The notes under the pieces are model-generated. The model saw nothing but the letters and a program-made list of their open reading frames with translations. It had not been told where the DNA came from and searched no databases. 64,000 nt of DNA from Ignavibacteria bacterium (GTDB taxonomy: Bacteria > Bacteroidota > Ignavibacteria > Ignavibacteriales > Ignavibacteriaceae): NCBI GenBank assembly GCA_030693705.1, contig JAUYAB010000008.1:1-64000 (forward strand), written 5' to 3'. Positions within the stretch are counted from its first letter, which is position 1. The number at the start of each line of letters is the position of its first letter. Shown piece by piece: positions 18,521 to 27,251 of this stretch. The position numbers were made by a program, and so were the translations under genes.

Positions 18521-18999
18521 TGAAACTAGAGTTTAAAATAAATAATACGTCGAAAGCTCTTGAACTTTTGCCAAACGAAACACTGCTTAACGTTTTACGC
18601 AATAATGATTTCACCGAAGTAAAATGCGGTTGTAATGAAGGCGAATGCGGTTCATGCACCGTATTGCTTGATGGTAAACCGGTGAATTCATGTCAGGTGC
18701 TTGCAATGAGTGTGCAAGAAAAAGAGATTACCACCGTAAAGGGAATCGGTACGCTTTATACTCCCCATCTTTTGCAAAAGACTTTTGTTGAAGCGGGAGC
18801 CGATCAATGCGGATTCTGTTCTCCCGGAATGGTGTTAGCATCCTATAGCTTGCTTAAAGAAAACCCAAAACCAACGAGAGAAGAAATCCTTGTAGCGCTC
18901 GACGGGAATTTATGCCGCTGCACCGGATATGTTAAGATTGTTGACGCGGTTGAGAATACTGCTAAAAAATTGCATTCAAATAATTTGGTAATGGAGTAA
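18520..18999 (+). CDS. Molybdenum hydroxylase 2Fe-2S subunit (CoxS type)
   Basis: The 159-residue iron-sulfur subunit has four cysteines of the N-terminal plant-type cluster in CGCNEGECGSCTVLLDG (about 40-56, plus the Cys in VNSCQVL). The helical second-cluster ligands are in QCGFCSPGM (about 99) and LCRCTGY (about 137). The length is standard for separate small subunits. It is 2 bp from the catalytic subunit gene. Confidence 0.93.
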   Translation: MKLEFKINNTSKALELLPNETLLNVLRNNDFTEVKCGCNEGECGSCTVLLDGKPVNSCQVLAMSVQEKEITTVKGIGTLYTPHLLQKTFVEAGADQCGFCSPGMVLASYSLLKENPKPTREEILVALDGNLCRCTGYVKIVDAVENTAKKLHSNNLVME

Positions 19000-19001
19000 G
19001 T

Positions 19002-21332
19002 ATGTTCAAATATGTAAATCAACCAGTTGAAAAAATTGACGGGCTTGCGCTTGTTACCGGTGAAGAAAAGTATACCGACGATTTTTCTTTTAATAATATG
19101 CTCTATGTTTCGGTTCTCCATTCCGGATATGCGTATGCAAAAATTCTTGACATTGATGATTCCGAAGCGCGTAAAATGCATGGCGTGGTAGAAATTCTTT
19201 CCTACAAAAATGTTAATCAGATTTTGTACACCACAGCTGGACAAGGTTATCCCGAACCATCGCCGTACGACACTTTGCTTTTCGGAAATACCATGCGGTT
19301 TGTCGGTGATAACGTTTGCGCGGTTGCTGCGGAAACAAAAGAGATAGCCGATGAAGCGATCAAGAAAATAAAAGTGACATACAAAGAATTAAAACCAATT
19401 TTGAATTTGGAAAAGTCAGAAGGCTCTCCGATCATTATCCACAAAGACGACGGAGCGTTCCCCAAGATTCCGGTGTTTTACGACGCAAAGAAAAACATCG
19501 CATCTAAAGTAGAAGCGAATGTTGGCGATTTTGATAAAGCCTTCAAGAAATCATCCAAGAAAATTGAGTTTGATTTTTATTGTTCTTATGGCGCTCACTG
19601 CGCGATAGAGCCTCACGCTTCGGTTTCTTATCTCGATTTAAGAGGCAGACTCGTAATTATCTCTACCACACAAGTTCCGTTTCATGTAAGAAGAATTGTT
19701 TCTCACGTTGCCGAAATTCCGGTTTCTAAAATTCGCGTAATTAAACCAAGACTTGGCGGCGGGTTCGGCGGTAAACAAGAAATTCTACTTGAACCGATCG
19801 TCGCATTAATGACCTGGAGAACAAAGCGTCCTGCTAAATTAGTTTATTCAAGAAGAGAAGTTTTTAAATCCACCCGATGCAGACACGAATATAAAACAAA
19901 ACTTGAGGTCGGTTATGAAGCCGATGGAACCATTAACGCGCTTCATCTTGATGCGCTGGAAAATGCCGGCGGCTATGGTTCACACGCGTTAACGGTGCTT
20001 GCGAACGCCGGATCAAAAACTTTACCGCTGTTAAATAAAATTGAAAATCTCCGGTTTACCGGAATGGGTGTTTACACCAATCTTCCGGTTGGCGGTGCTT
20101 ACCGCGGTTACGGTGCTACTGAAGCGTATCCCGGATACGCGCAAGCTATAGATATGGTTTGCGAAGACTGCGGACTTGATGTTGTTGAGTATTATAAAAA
20201 ATGGTGTATTAAGTCGGGCGAAACGTCGGCAATATTTCAAGCGCTAGGTGAAGGAAAAGAAGGTGTGGCAATGAACATCGGTTCAACTTCGCTGGTTGAA
20301 TGTCTTGACGAAGGAGCGAAACTTTCAGATTGGTACGCGAAGAGGAAATTGTACGGACCGGATTCCGATTACAACAAAGGGAAGCGATTGAAACGAGGCA
20401 TCGGCATGGTTGCGATGATGCAAGGTTCGGCTATTCCCGAAATTGATATGGCTTCCGCGTATATAAAAATGAATGACGACGGCTCATTCAATTTAAATGT
20501 TGGCGCGACCGACCTGGGAACCGGTTCGGATACCGTGCTGGCACAAATCGCCTCAGAAGTTCTTGATACACCGGTTGAAAGTTTTATTGTCTATTCTTCC
20601 GATACCGATTTTACTCCTTTCGATACGGGGGCGTACGCCTCATCAACGACTTATCTTTCGGGACAAGCGGTTAGAAAATGTGCGGAAGAAATCAAGAAAC
20701 AAATTCTAAAAGTCGGTGCGGAAATGCTTTCTCTTTCACTTGATGAAGTTGAATTGGACGACAGCCGTGTGGTTGCAAAAGGGAAAAAGAAAGAAGAAGT
20801 TTCCTACGCGGAAATCTGTCAATACAGTATGTATCAAAAAAATCAATTTCAAATTCAAGCAACCGCATCTCACATTTCACCAAAATCTCCGCCGCCGTTC
20901 GCTGTTCATTTTATTGAGATTGAAGTTGACACCTTTACCGGAATTATTAAAGTGTTGAATTATACCGCCACGGTTGATTGCGGAACGCCGATCAATCCGG
21001 TAACTTCTGAAGGACAAGTTGAAGGAGCTATCGTAAACGGTTTGTCTTACGCATTGTTTGAAAATTATTATTTCTCTCCGCACGGAAAAATGTTGAACGA
21101 CACGTTCGGAAAGTTCGGTGTTTACACCGCGTTTGACGTTCCTCCGATCAAAGTGAAGTTGATAAAATCGTATGAAGAGACGGGACCTTACGGTGCAAAA
21201 TCTATTTCGGAAATAAATATCAACGGCGCTTTGCCCGCGATAGCGAACGCGTTTTACAATGCTACCGGAAAGAGATTACATAACGGACCTTTTGCGCCTG
21301 AATCTATTTTAAAAGTTCTGTCGGAAAAATAA
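19002..21332 (+). CDS. Molybdenum hydroxylase catalytic subunit, second type (XdhD-like)
   Basis: The 776-residue Moco subunit shows the hammerhead domain (GEEKYTDDFSF), RLGGGFGGKQ (about 249) and AYRGYGATEAYP (about 367). The presumed catalytic Glu737 is in GAKSISEI. The substrate-pocket motifs differ from the xdhB product (RGYGATEA versus RGFGGPQA; SEI versus GEP), so it probably acts on another purine or related N-heterocycle, as E. coli XdhD and selenium-dependent purine hydroxylases may. Partner chains are the two genes upstream. The next gene starts on the last base of its stop (TAATG). Confidence 0.88.
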   Translation: MFKYVNQPVEKIDGLALVTGEEKYTDDFSFNNMLYVSVLHSGYAYAKILDIDDSEARKMHGVVEILSYKNVNQILYTTAGQGYPEPSPYDTLLFGNTMRFVGDNVCAVAAETKEIADEAIKKIKVTYKELKPILNLEKSEGSPIIIHKDDGAFPKIPVFYDAKKNIASKVEANVGDFDKAFKKSSKKIEFDFYCSYGAHCAIEPHASVSYLDLRGRLVIISTTQVPFHVRRIVSHVAEIPVSKIRVIKPRLGGGFGGKQEILLEPIVALMTWRTKRPAKLVYSRREVFKSTRCRHEYKTKLEVGYEADGTINALHLDALENAGGYGSHALTVLANAGSKTLPLLNKIENLRFTGMGVYTNLPVGGAYRGYGATEAYPGYAQAIDMVCEDCGLDVVEYYKKWCIKSGETSAIFQALGEGKEGVAMNIGSTSLVECLDEGAKLSDWYAKRKLYGPDSDYNKGKRLKRGIGMVAMMQGSAIPEIDMASAYIKMNDDGSFNLNVGATDLGTGSDTVLAQIASEVLDTPVESFIVYSSDTDFTPFDTGAYASSTTYLSGQAVRKCAEEIKKQILKVGAEMLSLSLDEVELDDSRVVAKGKKKEEVSYAEICQYSMYQKNQFQIQATASHISPKSPPPFAVHFIEIEVDTFTGIIKVLNYTATVDCGTPINPVTSEGQVEGAIVNGLSYALFENYYFSPHGKMLNDTFGKFGVYTAFDVPPIKVKLIKSYEETGPYGAKSISEININGALPAIANAFYNATGKRLHNGPFAPESILKVLSEK

Positions 21333-22753
21333 TGGTCTTAAAAAACTGCTACATCTATGATGAAGTAACGGGAAAAGAGAAGCTTGTTGATTTTCTTGTG
21401 GATGAAAAAATTACAGCAGTTAAAGAAGAATTAGCAAAAACGATTTCAATTGAAAATAAAATAACGATTAAATTATCTGAACTTAATCGGACAAACATTG
21501 AAGAGATAAACGCACATTCTGAAAAATACATTTTAGACTGCGAAGGAATGATCACCATTCCCGGAGGTATTGATCCGCATGTGCACTTTGATACTCCCGG
21601 GTTTACTCACCGCGAAGATTTTTATCACGGAAGTATGTCAGCCGCGGCGGGAGGCGTTACAACCGTTATTGACATGCCGTGCACGTCGCTTCCTCCCGTG
21701 ACCAATGGAAAAAACTTTGATGAGAAATTCGCAGCAATTAAAAATGAATCGGTAATAGATTTTGGACTCTACGGCGGCGTTTGCGCGAACAATTTTGAAA
21801 AGTTTGCACAAGCAATGGAAGAACTTGCCGCAAAGAAAGTAAGGGGATTTAAAACTTATTTCGTTTCCGGGATGAAAACTTTTCCGCAAGTCTCGCTTTC
21901 ACAATTTGAAGCAATTTTACTAAAGGCAAAAGAATTAAATCTTCCGGTGTTGCTTCACGCAGAAGACAGTAAAATTGTTTCTGAAATGACAAAGAAATAT
22001 GAAAACGCGAATGATGATTATTTACGTTACTGTAATTCTCGTCCCGCACAAGCGGAAGTAACCGCAGTTGCCAACGCAATTGAAATTGCTAAGCGTGTCG
22101 AAGGAAATTTGCATGTTGTTCATGTTGCTTCATCGGAAGCGGCTGAGCTTCTTAATCAAGTTGGTAAAGAATATTTTGTAACGTATGAAACGTGTCCCCA
22201 TTATTTATTTTTTACGGAAGAAGATTTCATATCAAAAGGTTCATCGTTAAAGACCGCACCGGTGGTAAAATCAAAAAAAGATCAATCTGAATTGTGGAAA
22301 TATTTAGAAGGGGGGAATTGTAGTTTTGTCGCATCAGACCACGCTCCCGCTCCATTGAATGAAAAACAAACGGGTTCATTCTGGAAAGATTATGGCGGTA
22401 TTCCCGGAGCACAAACACTAATTCCCGTTGTGTTTTCCGAAGGGTATAAGAAGAAAAAACTTAGTTTGAAAAGATTTACCGAAGTTGTTTCCACCAACGC
22501 CGCAAAGCGGTACAATCTCTATCCGCAAAAAGGAAGTTTGCGAGTGGGAAGTGACGCCGACTTCGCGATCATCAATTCCAATATTTCATGGAAATTTGAA
22601 ACAAAACAATTGCTATCGAAAGGGGAAACATCCCCATTCGATAACGAACTGCTTACCGGAAAAGTTGTCCTTACAATTTTACGCGGAAAAATTGTTTACA
22701 GCGACTCCGCCGGAATAACGGGTGAAAAGGGATACGGGAAATTTTTAGAGTGA
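21332..22753 (+). CDS. allB: Allantoinase/dihydropyrimidinase-family cyclic amidohydrolase
   Basis: The 473-residue cytoplasmic enzyme would open the hydantoin ring of allantoin or a related urate-derived ring. Metal site motifs are GGIDPHVHFDTPGFTHRED (about 78), the bridging-Lys region GFKTYFVSGM (about 170), LLHAEDS, LHVVHVASSEAA and SDHAPAP (about 334). The first motif and GGVTTVIDMP match allantoinase best. In E. coli urate clusters the equivalent position is held by HyuA, a hydantoinase, so that is the alternative. It is the last gene of the left purine operon. Confidence 0.82.
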   Translation: MVLKNCYIYDEVTGKEKLVDFLVDEKITAVKEELAKTISIENKITIKLSELNRTNIEEINAHSEKYILDCEGMITIPGGIDPHVHFDTPGFTHREDFYHGSMSAAAGGVTTVIDMPCTSLPPVTNGKNFDEKFAAIKNESVIDFGLYGGVCANNFEKFAQAMEELAAKKVRGFKTYFVSGMKTFPQVSLSQFEAILLKAKELNLPVLLHAEDSKIVSEMTKKYENANDDYLRYCNSRPAQAEVTAVANAIEIAKRVEGNLHVVHVASSEAAELLNQVGKEYFVTYETCPHYLFFTEEDFISKGSSLKTAPVVKSKKDQSELWKYLEGGNCSFVASDHAPAPLNEKQTGSFWKDYGGIPGAQTLIPVVFSEGYKKKKLSLKRFTEVVSTNAAKRYNLYPQKGSLRVGSDADFAIINSNISWKFETKQLLSKGETSPFDNELLTGKVVLTILRGKIVYSDSAGITGEKGYGKFLE

Positions 22754-22851
22754 CCGAATGAATGGGGAATAATTGAATTGCATGGGGAAATATTTCTGCC
22801 GCAGATTAATAACTCGCCGGTTAAGCAAATTTAGAATTAAGAAATTTTGAC

Positions 22852-22880
22852 TTGACACCGATTTTTTGAAAGAGTAATTT
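22852..22880 (+). promoter_or_regulatory. Sigma-70-like promoter upstream of the 21-bp-repeat ORF
   Basis: A perfect -35 TTGACA at 22852-22857 and a TAATTT -10 at 22875-22880 are separated by exactly 17 bp. Transcription would begin near 22887, just before a GGAGG ribosome site at 22895-22899. Confidence 0.6.
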
Positions 22881-22906
22881 TGCAAATACAAACCGGAGGA
22901 TTTGAG

Positions 22907-23452
22907 TTGGACGGTTCAACGAAGCTAAAATTATTTAAATATAGGAACTCTGAAATGGATTTCATCCATTCGGGGATAGCTACAACCATCTATTACCGCA
23001 ACAACACTGAAAAAAATTATACCCCCCTTGAAAAAAGTAATTCATCCCAAAGGAAAAATTGTTTTACCCATAACACGAACGAATACTCCGCGAAAAGGAA
23101 TAGCCCGGAGAGGGAAACGACTGACCCGGAGGCGAAATTAAATGATGCAACCAAAGAAATAAATGACACGGATGAAGTTATAAATGATTCAACCTCCCAT
23201 ACAAATGATCTAGCCGTTGCTATAAGTAATCCGAGCGTTAAAGCGAATGATTCGGACGCCGGTATAAATGATTCCGACATTATTACAAATGATTCAAACG
23301 CCGGGACAAATCATTCGGGCGACGTTATAGATGATTCAGACGTGAAAATAAATGATTCGAACGGAGAGAGAAATGACCCGGACGGAGTTACAAATGACTC
23401 AGACGGGAGAGGAAATGACGATTTTAAGCTGAAAACGAGGTTTTTAGCGTAA
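22907..23452 (+). CDS. Unrecognised 181-residue protein with 14 heptad repeats (x-N-D-S-[DN]-x-x)
   Basis: I do not recognise this protein. The TTG start at 22907 is chosen because a GGAGG ribosome site lies 7 nt upstream, behind a good promoter (22852-22880); an ATG at 22955 is the alternative. The first ~75 residues are polar and rich in Asn, Lys and Tyr. The rest is a run of acidic heptads (INDSDII, TNDSNAG, IDDSDVK) with Asn-Asp at fixed places. No signal peptide or membrane segment is seen. Asp/Asn-rich repeats may bind calcium, but the heptad is not the RTX nonapeptide. It is also possible that the DNA repeat itself is what matters. Confidence 0.5.
   Translation: MDGSTKLKLFKYRNSEMDFIHSGIATTIYYRNNTEKNYTPLEKSNSSQRKNCFTHNTNEYSAKRNSPERETTDPEAKLNDATKEINDTDEVINDSTSHTNDLAVAISNPSVKANDSDAGINDSDIITNDSNAGTNHSGDVIDDSDVKINDSNGERNDPDGVTNDSDGRGNDDFKLKTRFLA
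23138..23427 (+). repeat. Tandem degenerate 21-bp repeat, 14 units
   Basis: The Asn-codon position recurs at 23141 and every 21 bp to 23414 without a single indel; most units begin AAATGATTC or close variants. Units are diverged rather than identical, so this is an old, selected or slowly decaying tandem array. Confidence 0.85.
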
Positions 23453-23483
23453 GAACCGGGTTGAATGGTTGGAATTTGAATAG

Positions 23484-23646
23484 CCACGACTTTTAAGTCG
23501 TGGTAAGGAATTGGCGCCGGACTCATGGCTTTAGCCAAAAACGAGCCTTTAGTTTGGCTAAAGCCGATAGGAATTTTGTTTATTTAGCCCACGTCCTAAA
23601 GGACGTGGCAAGTCAAGCTTTTTAGTCCGCGTTCTAAAGGACGCGG
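23484..23646. repeat. Array of four short hairpins (REP-like)
   Basis: Four stem-loops follow each other: 23484-23503 (CCACGACTT/AAGTCGTGG), 23527-23565 (13-bp arms GGCTTTAGCCAAA/TTTGGCTAAAGCC), 23589-23608 (CCACGTCC-TAAA-GGACGTGG) and 23627-23646 (CCGCGTTC-TAAA-GGACGCGG, one wobble). The last two are diverged copies of one 28-bp unit. Such elements resemble REP sequences moved by REP-associated tyrosine transposases; none is in the window. Confidence 0.8.
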
Positions 23647-23930
23647 TAAGTTAATTTTATTTTTTGTGAATAAGAGAGGAGAGAGATAGTTAAAATCTGC
23701 CCATGCAGAGTGCGCAAAGCGGTATGAATATTTTCATGAATTTGAATATCGAACATCGAACAAGGAATAACGAATGATGAAGTTTTGCCTTTCGATATTT
23801 TACTTGGTTCCCGTTTACCATGTTAGGATTTTAAGACGAGTAACATGAGAAAAAAATTTAACTACGACAGGGCGCGCGATTTTGCCCTAAATAAATAACT
23901 TAATTTCATCATTATATAAAGGATCGTTTT
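23647..23930. other. Non-coding remainder before the 234-residue gene
   Basis: Contains AT-rich DNA with a short low-complexity stretch (GAATATCGAACATCGAAC) of a kind common in intergenic DNA. No gene, RNA or convincing promoter was recognised. Confidence 0.5.
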
Positions 23931-24635
23931 ATGGCTAGTACTATTGACTATCTTTTACAAGATAGTGGAGCAATGTTATTGGCGGTTAGTACCAACAGAC
24001 CGAAATTAACAGAAAAGGGGTTTACGGAGGAGGCGTACACCGCGCTGGTTGGAGCGCACGACGAATTAAAAGCGACGGAGCTTGCACAGCAAAAAGCGGT
24101 GAAGTTTGCCGAGGATAAAACCGCGGAACAGAACGAGACGGTGGACAGAATTACCGACTTGTTAAGAAGTGTGAGGAACGCGGCGAAGAGCGCGTACGAA
24201 GAAGATGCCCGTTCGCTGGCGCTGTTCAAGATAGGGGAAAAGATTCCCGGCAGTGTGAAAAAGTTACGCACAACATGCGAATATATGTTTAGCATTGTCG
24301 ATGAGAGAAAAGCCGATTTACTGAAGAGCGGTTTGGTGCAGGCAGATGTTGACGCTCTAAGTACCGCTTCCGATGATCTGGCGGCGGCAGACGCGGCACA
24401 GGAAGGGGCGAAGAAAACACAGGCGGTGGCAACCTTAACGCGGGACGCAGCGGCAAAACAATTAAAGACGAAGTTGACGAAACTTCGGAATTTTGTAAAA
24501 GCGGCGTTCGCAAAGAATCCGGAGATTGCCCTCCAGTTTAATCCGATTCCCAAGGGACACGGAGGAAAAGGAAAACCGGGAGATGATGAGGAAGAAACAC
24601 CACCGCCGGATGAACCGACTCCATCGGCACAATAA
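23931..24635 (+). CDS. Unrecognised helical protein with an internal duplication
   Basis: I cannot assign a function. The 234-residue protein is Ala/Lys/Glu-rich and predicted almost wholly helical, without a signal peptide. Residues ~25-105 and ~125-205 align as a tandem duplication: LTEKGFTEEAYTAL with LLKSGLVQADVDAL, ITDLLRSVRNAAKSA with LTKLRNFVKAAFA. The tail is disordered (GKGKPGDDEEETPPPDEPTP). Its DNA is visibly richer in G+C than the flanking genes, which may reflect strong expression or recent acquisition. It starts with ATG 9 bp after AGGAT and ends in a good terminator, so it is a single-gene unit. Confidence 0.75.
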   Translation: MASTIDYLLQDSGAMLLAVSTNRPKLTEKGFTEEAYTALVGAHDELKATELAQQKAVKFAEDKTAEQNETVDRITDLLRSVRNAAKSAYEEDARSLALFKIGEKIPGSVKKLRTTCEYMFSIVDERKADLLKSGLVQADVDALSTASDDLAAADAAQEGAKKTQAVATLTRDAAAKQLKTKLTKLRNFVKAAFAKNPEIALQFNPIPKGHGGKGKPGDDEEETPPPDEPTPSAQ

Positions 24636-24661
24636 GAAGAAGTTAAAAAGCTATAGTTAAT

Positions 24662-24687
24662 ATAGGACGGGCGGGGGCTCGTCCTAT
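24662..24687 (+). terminator. Factor-independent terminator
   Basis: ATAGGACG (24662-24669) pairs with CGTCCTAT (24680-24687), loop GC-rich, followed by TTATTTT. It ends the transcript of the 234-residue protein. Confidence 0.75.
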
Positions 24688-24783
24688 TTATTTTGAACCC
24701 GCATCTTCCATAAAAGAATTTATTAAGGTTATAAGAATAATTACTAAGTTTGACATAATATTTTTAATAAATAGGTATTGGAT

Positions 24784-27228
24784 ATGGACTTATTCAGAGA
24801 AGATAATAAAGTGTTATTCTTTAGCTTATATAATTCATCAAATGAAGATGAAGTTGAAAAAGTAATAAATGCATATCCTGAAATTTTTAAACAAGAAAAT
24901 TGGCATCCATATGGAGAGAATGAAAGTTTCTTTGGTGTAATCGAAAATCAACAAGCCTCCCCTATCCCCGCTCTTGTAGAAAAAATCACCAATTCAATTG
25001 ACGCGATTCTTACTAAAAAATGTTTGGAAGCCGGAATAAATCCAACGTCAGATAAAGCCCCGCATAGTATGGAGGAAGCCACCCGGATATTTTTCCCGGA
25101 TCATAAGAAGTGGGACTTAACTACCTTCAGAAAAATTCAATCAGAAAGCATACAAATAATTGCTGATGGACCAAGAATGGATACATCATTGATTATTTAT
25201 GATGATGGAGAAGGACAGAAACCGGAAGATTTTGAAAAGACTTTTCTTTCTTTGTTAAGAGGGAATAAAAATGAAATAAAATTTGTACAGGGAAAATATA
25301 ATATGGGTGGCAGCGGAGCTGTCGTATTCTGTGGAAAGAAACGATATCATTTAATAGCTTCTAAAAGATATGACGGAACCGGCGAATTTGGTTTTACGTT
25401 AATTCGTCAACATCCGTTTACAAAAGAGGAAGAAGAAAGAAAAAAGAATACATGGTATGAGTATTTTACTATTAATAATAAAATTCCATCGTTTCCAATT
25501 GATGAATTAGAACTTGGTTTACACAATAGAAAATTTAAAACCGGGACTATATTAAAACTCTATTCTTATGAACTACCAGCAGGATCAAGGTCTGTAATCT
25601 CTCGCGATCTTAATCAAAGTATAAACGAATATTTGTTTGAGCCTGCACTTCCCTTATACACAATAGATAAAAAAGAGAGGTATCCTGATGACAGAAACCT
25701 TGAAAGAGATTTATATGGATTAAAGCGAAGATTGGAAGAAGAAAAAGGAAAATATGTCGAAGATTATTTTCTTGAATCTTCAGACGATAAAGAAATTGGG
25801 AAGCTAAAAATAACTTGTTACGTTTTTAAAACTAAGATGGATGGAAAAACAGCTAAAGAAAGCCGCGAATCTATTGGACGAGAATTTTTCAAAAATAATA
25901 TGTCTGTTTTGTTTGCTGTTAACGGTCAAGTACATGGCCATTTTACATCCGAGTTTATAACACGAACATTAAAGATGCAGCTGATAAAAGATTATTTACT
26001 CATTCATGTTGATTGTACCGGGCTCAATTATAATTTTAGAAAAGAATTGTTTATGGCTTCACGCGATAGGCTAAAGAATGGTGAAGAAACTGCAAAATTG
26101 CGAGAACTTGTAGCCAAGGTTTTATTAAAAAGTAAACTGAACGATATTTATAAAAGACGCAGAGATACAATCTCTTTTTCTGGTGAGGATAAAAATGAAT
26201 TGTTAAAATCTTTTACTAAGAATCTTCCCTTAAAAAGCGATCTATTAAAGTTGTTGAGCAAAACATTTAAGCTTGAAGAAACCGATAAGAAGCAAGACAA
26301 AGAGAAGAAAAAAGAAAAGACTGAAAAAGAGCATGTTGAAGAATTTAAACCAAAAAGATTTCCAACTTATTTTAAGCTGGGTAAAGATAGTGCCACTGAT
26401 AAACCATTAATTAAAATTCCTTTGGGCAGTGAAAAGACATTAAAATTTAGTTCTGATGTTGAGAATGAATATTTTGTTAGGGTTGAAGAACCGGGCGATG
26501 TAAAAGTTGGTTTATTAAATAATAAAAAAAATGAGTCGGAAGGCGGAGATAAACCGGGAGAACCTAAAAGAGTTGAAGATTTATTTTATGTCCACAAAAG
26601 TAATCCTCAAGATGGAACAATTAAAATAGTATTAGCGCCAAATGAAGATGTAGACATTGGAGAGACCGTTGAAATAAAAGCCACATTAACAAATCCCGGT
26701 GGCGATTTTGACCAGATATTTTTAGTTAAAATAGTAGACCCGGAGGGATCAAAGGAAAAAGTAAAAAAGAAAGAAGATGAGGAAGAAAGCAAAATTGGAC
26801 TCCCTGATTTAATTCTTGTTTACAAAGAAAAGAAAGAGGGAGAAGAACGAGTCACATGGGATGATTTGGAATCGCAAGGAATAAGCATGGGTTTTGAAAC
26901 AATAGTACACCCATTTGCAGAAGGAGAAGTCTTACAAAAAATCTATGTTAATATGGATTCAAAAGTTTTGAAGGACTACAAGTCTTCCTTAAAATCTGAA
27001 GAGCAATTTGAAATTGCTGAAAAGAAATTTTACTCCTCTGTTTATTTTCACACATTGTTTTTATTTACAATAAGTAAAAACAAAAAATGGTTGATGAAAA
27101 AAGTTGAAAACGAACAAGAAGTTGACAAAGATTTGGTTGAATATGTTAAAGATGTTTTTGAAAGTTATTATGCGCAGTTTTTACTTAATTTTGGAATGAG
27201 TGAGTTGGTGCAAAGTTTGGAAGGATAA
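24784..27228 (+). CDS. GHKL-fold ATPase of unknown role in a defence island
   Basis: The 814-residue protein has an N-terminal histidine-kinase/HSP90-type ATP-binding domain. The N-box LVEKITNSIDA carries Glu66 and Asn70, the G1 box is DDGEG (140-144), and the G2 box is GKYNMGGSGA (170-179). No histidine phospho-acceptor, MutL or topoisomerase signature is seen. A very charged Lys/Glu linker lies at about 500-530. The C-terminal part has beta-rich and helical regions I cannot name. I chose the ATG at 24784; a TTG at 24778 would add two residues. The gene converges on the kinase gene with 23 bp between stops. A DNA-manipulating or MORC/HSP90-like clamp function is inference. Confidence 0.8.
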   Translation: MDLFREDNKVLFFSLYNSSNEDEVEKVINAYPEIFKQENWHPYGENESFFGVIENQQASPIPALVEKITNSIDAILTKKCLEAGINPTSDKAPHSMEEATRIFFPDHKKWDLTTFRKIQSESIQIIADGPRMDTSLIIYDDGEGQKPEDFEKTFLSLLRGNKNEIKFVQGKYNMGGSGAVVFCGKKRYHLIASKRYDGTGEFGFTLIRQHPFTKEEEERKKNTWYEYFTINNKIPSFPIDELELGLHNRKFKTGTILKLYSYELPAGSRSVISRDLNQSINEYLFEPALPLYTIDKKERYPDDRNLERDLYGLKRRLEEEKGKYVEDYFLESSDDKEIGKLKITCYVFKTKMDGKTAKESRESIGREFFKNNMSVLFAVNGQVHGHFTSEFITRTLKMQLIKDYLLIHVDCTGLNYNFRKELFMASRDRLKNGEETAKLRELVAKVLLKSKLNDIYKRRRDTISFSGEDKNELLKSFTKNLPLKSDLLKLLSKTFKLEETDKKQDKEKKKEKTEKEHVEEFKPKRFPTYFKLGKDSATDKPLIKIPLGSEKTLKFSSDVENEYFVRVEEPGDVKVGLLNNKKNESEGGDKPGEPKRVEDLFYVHKSNPQDGTIKIVLAPNEDVDIGETVEIKATLTNPGGDFDQIFLVKIVDPEGSKEKVKKKEDEEESKIGLPDLILVYKEKKEGEERVTWDDLESQGISMGFETIVHPFAEGEVLQKIYVNMDSKVLKDYKSSLKSEEQFEIAEKKFYSSVYFHTLFLFTISKNKKWLMKKVENEQEVDKDLVEYVKDVFESYYAQFLLNFGMSELVQSLEG

Positions 27229-27251
27229 CTAAATATGGTAGACTTTATTTG

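Noticed and set aside
23138-23427. CRISPR array
   Set aside because: The period is only 21 bp with no alternation of identical repeats and unique spacers, and there are no cas genes.
23017-23538. Two minus-strand frames over the 21-bp repeat region
   Set aside because: Mirror translations of the tandem repeat; the good promoter and ribosome site are on the plus strand.
23948-24553. 201-codon minus-strand frame antisense to the 234-residue gene
   Set aside because: Ser/Ala-rich shadow caused by the GC-rich coding strand; no start signal or family pattern, while the plus strand has promoter-side context, ribosome site and terminator.
24750-24779. Promoter for the GHKL ATPase gene (TTGACA at 24750-24755)
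   Set aside because: The -35 hexamer is perfect, but no acceptable -10 lies 16-18 bp downstream and the start codon would fall almost at the transcription start.
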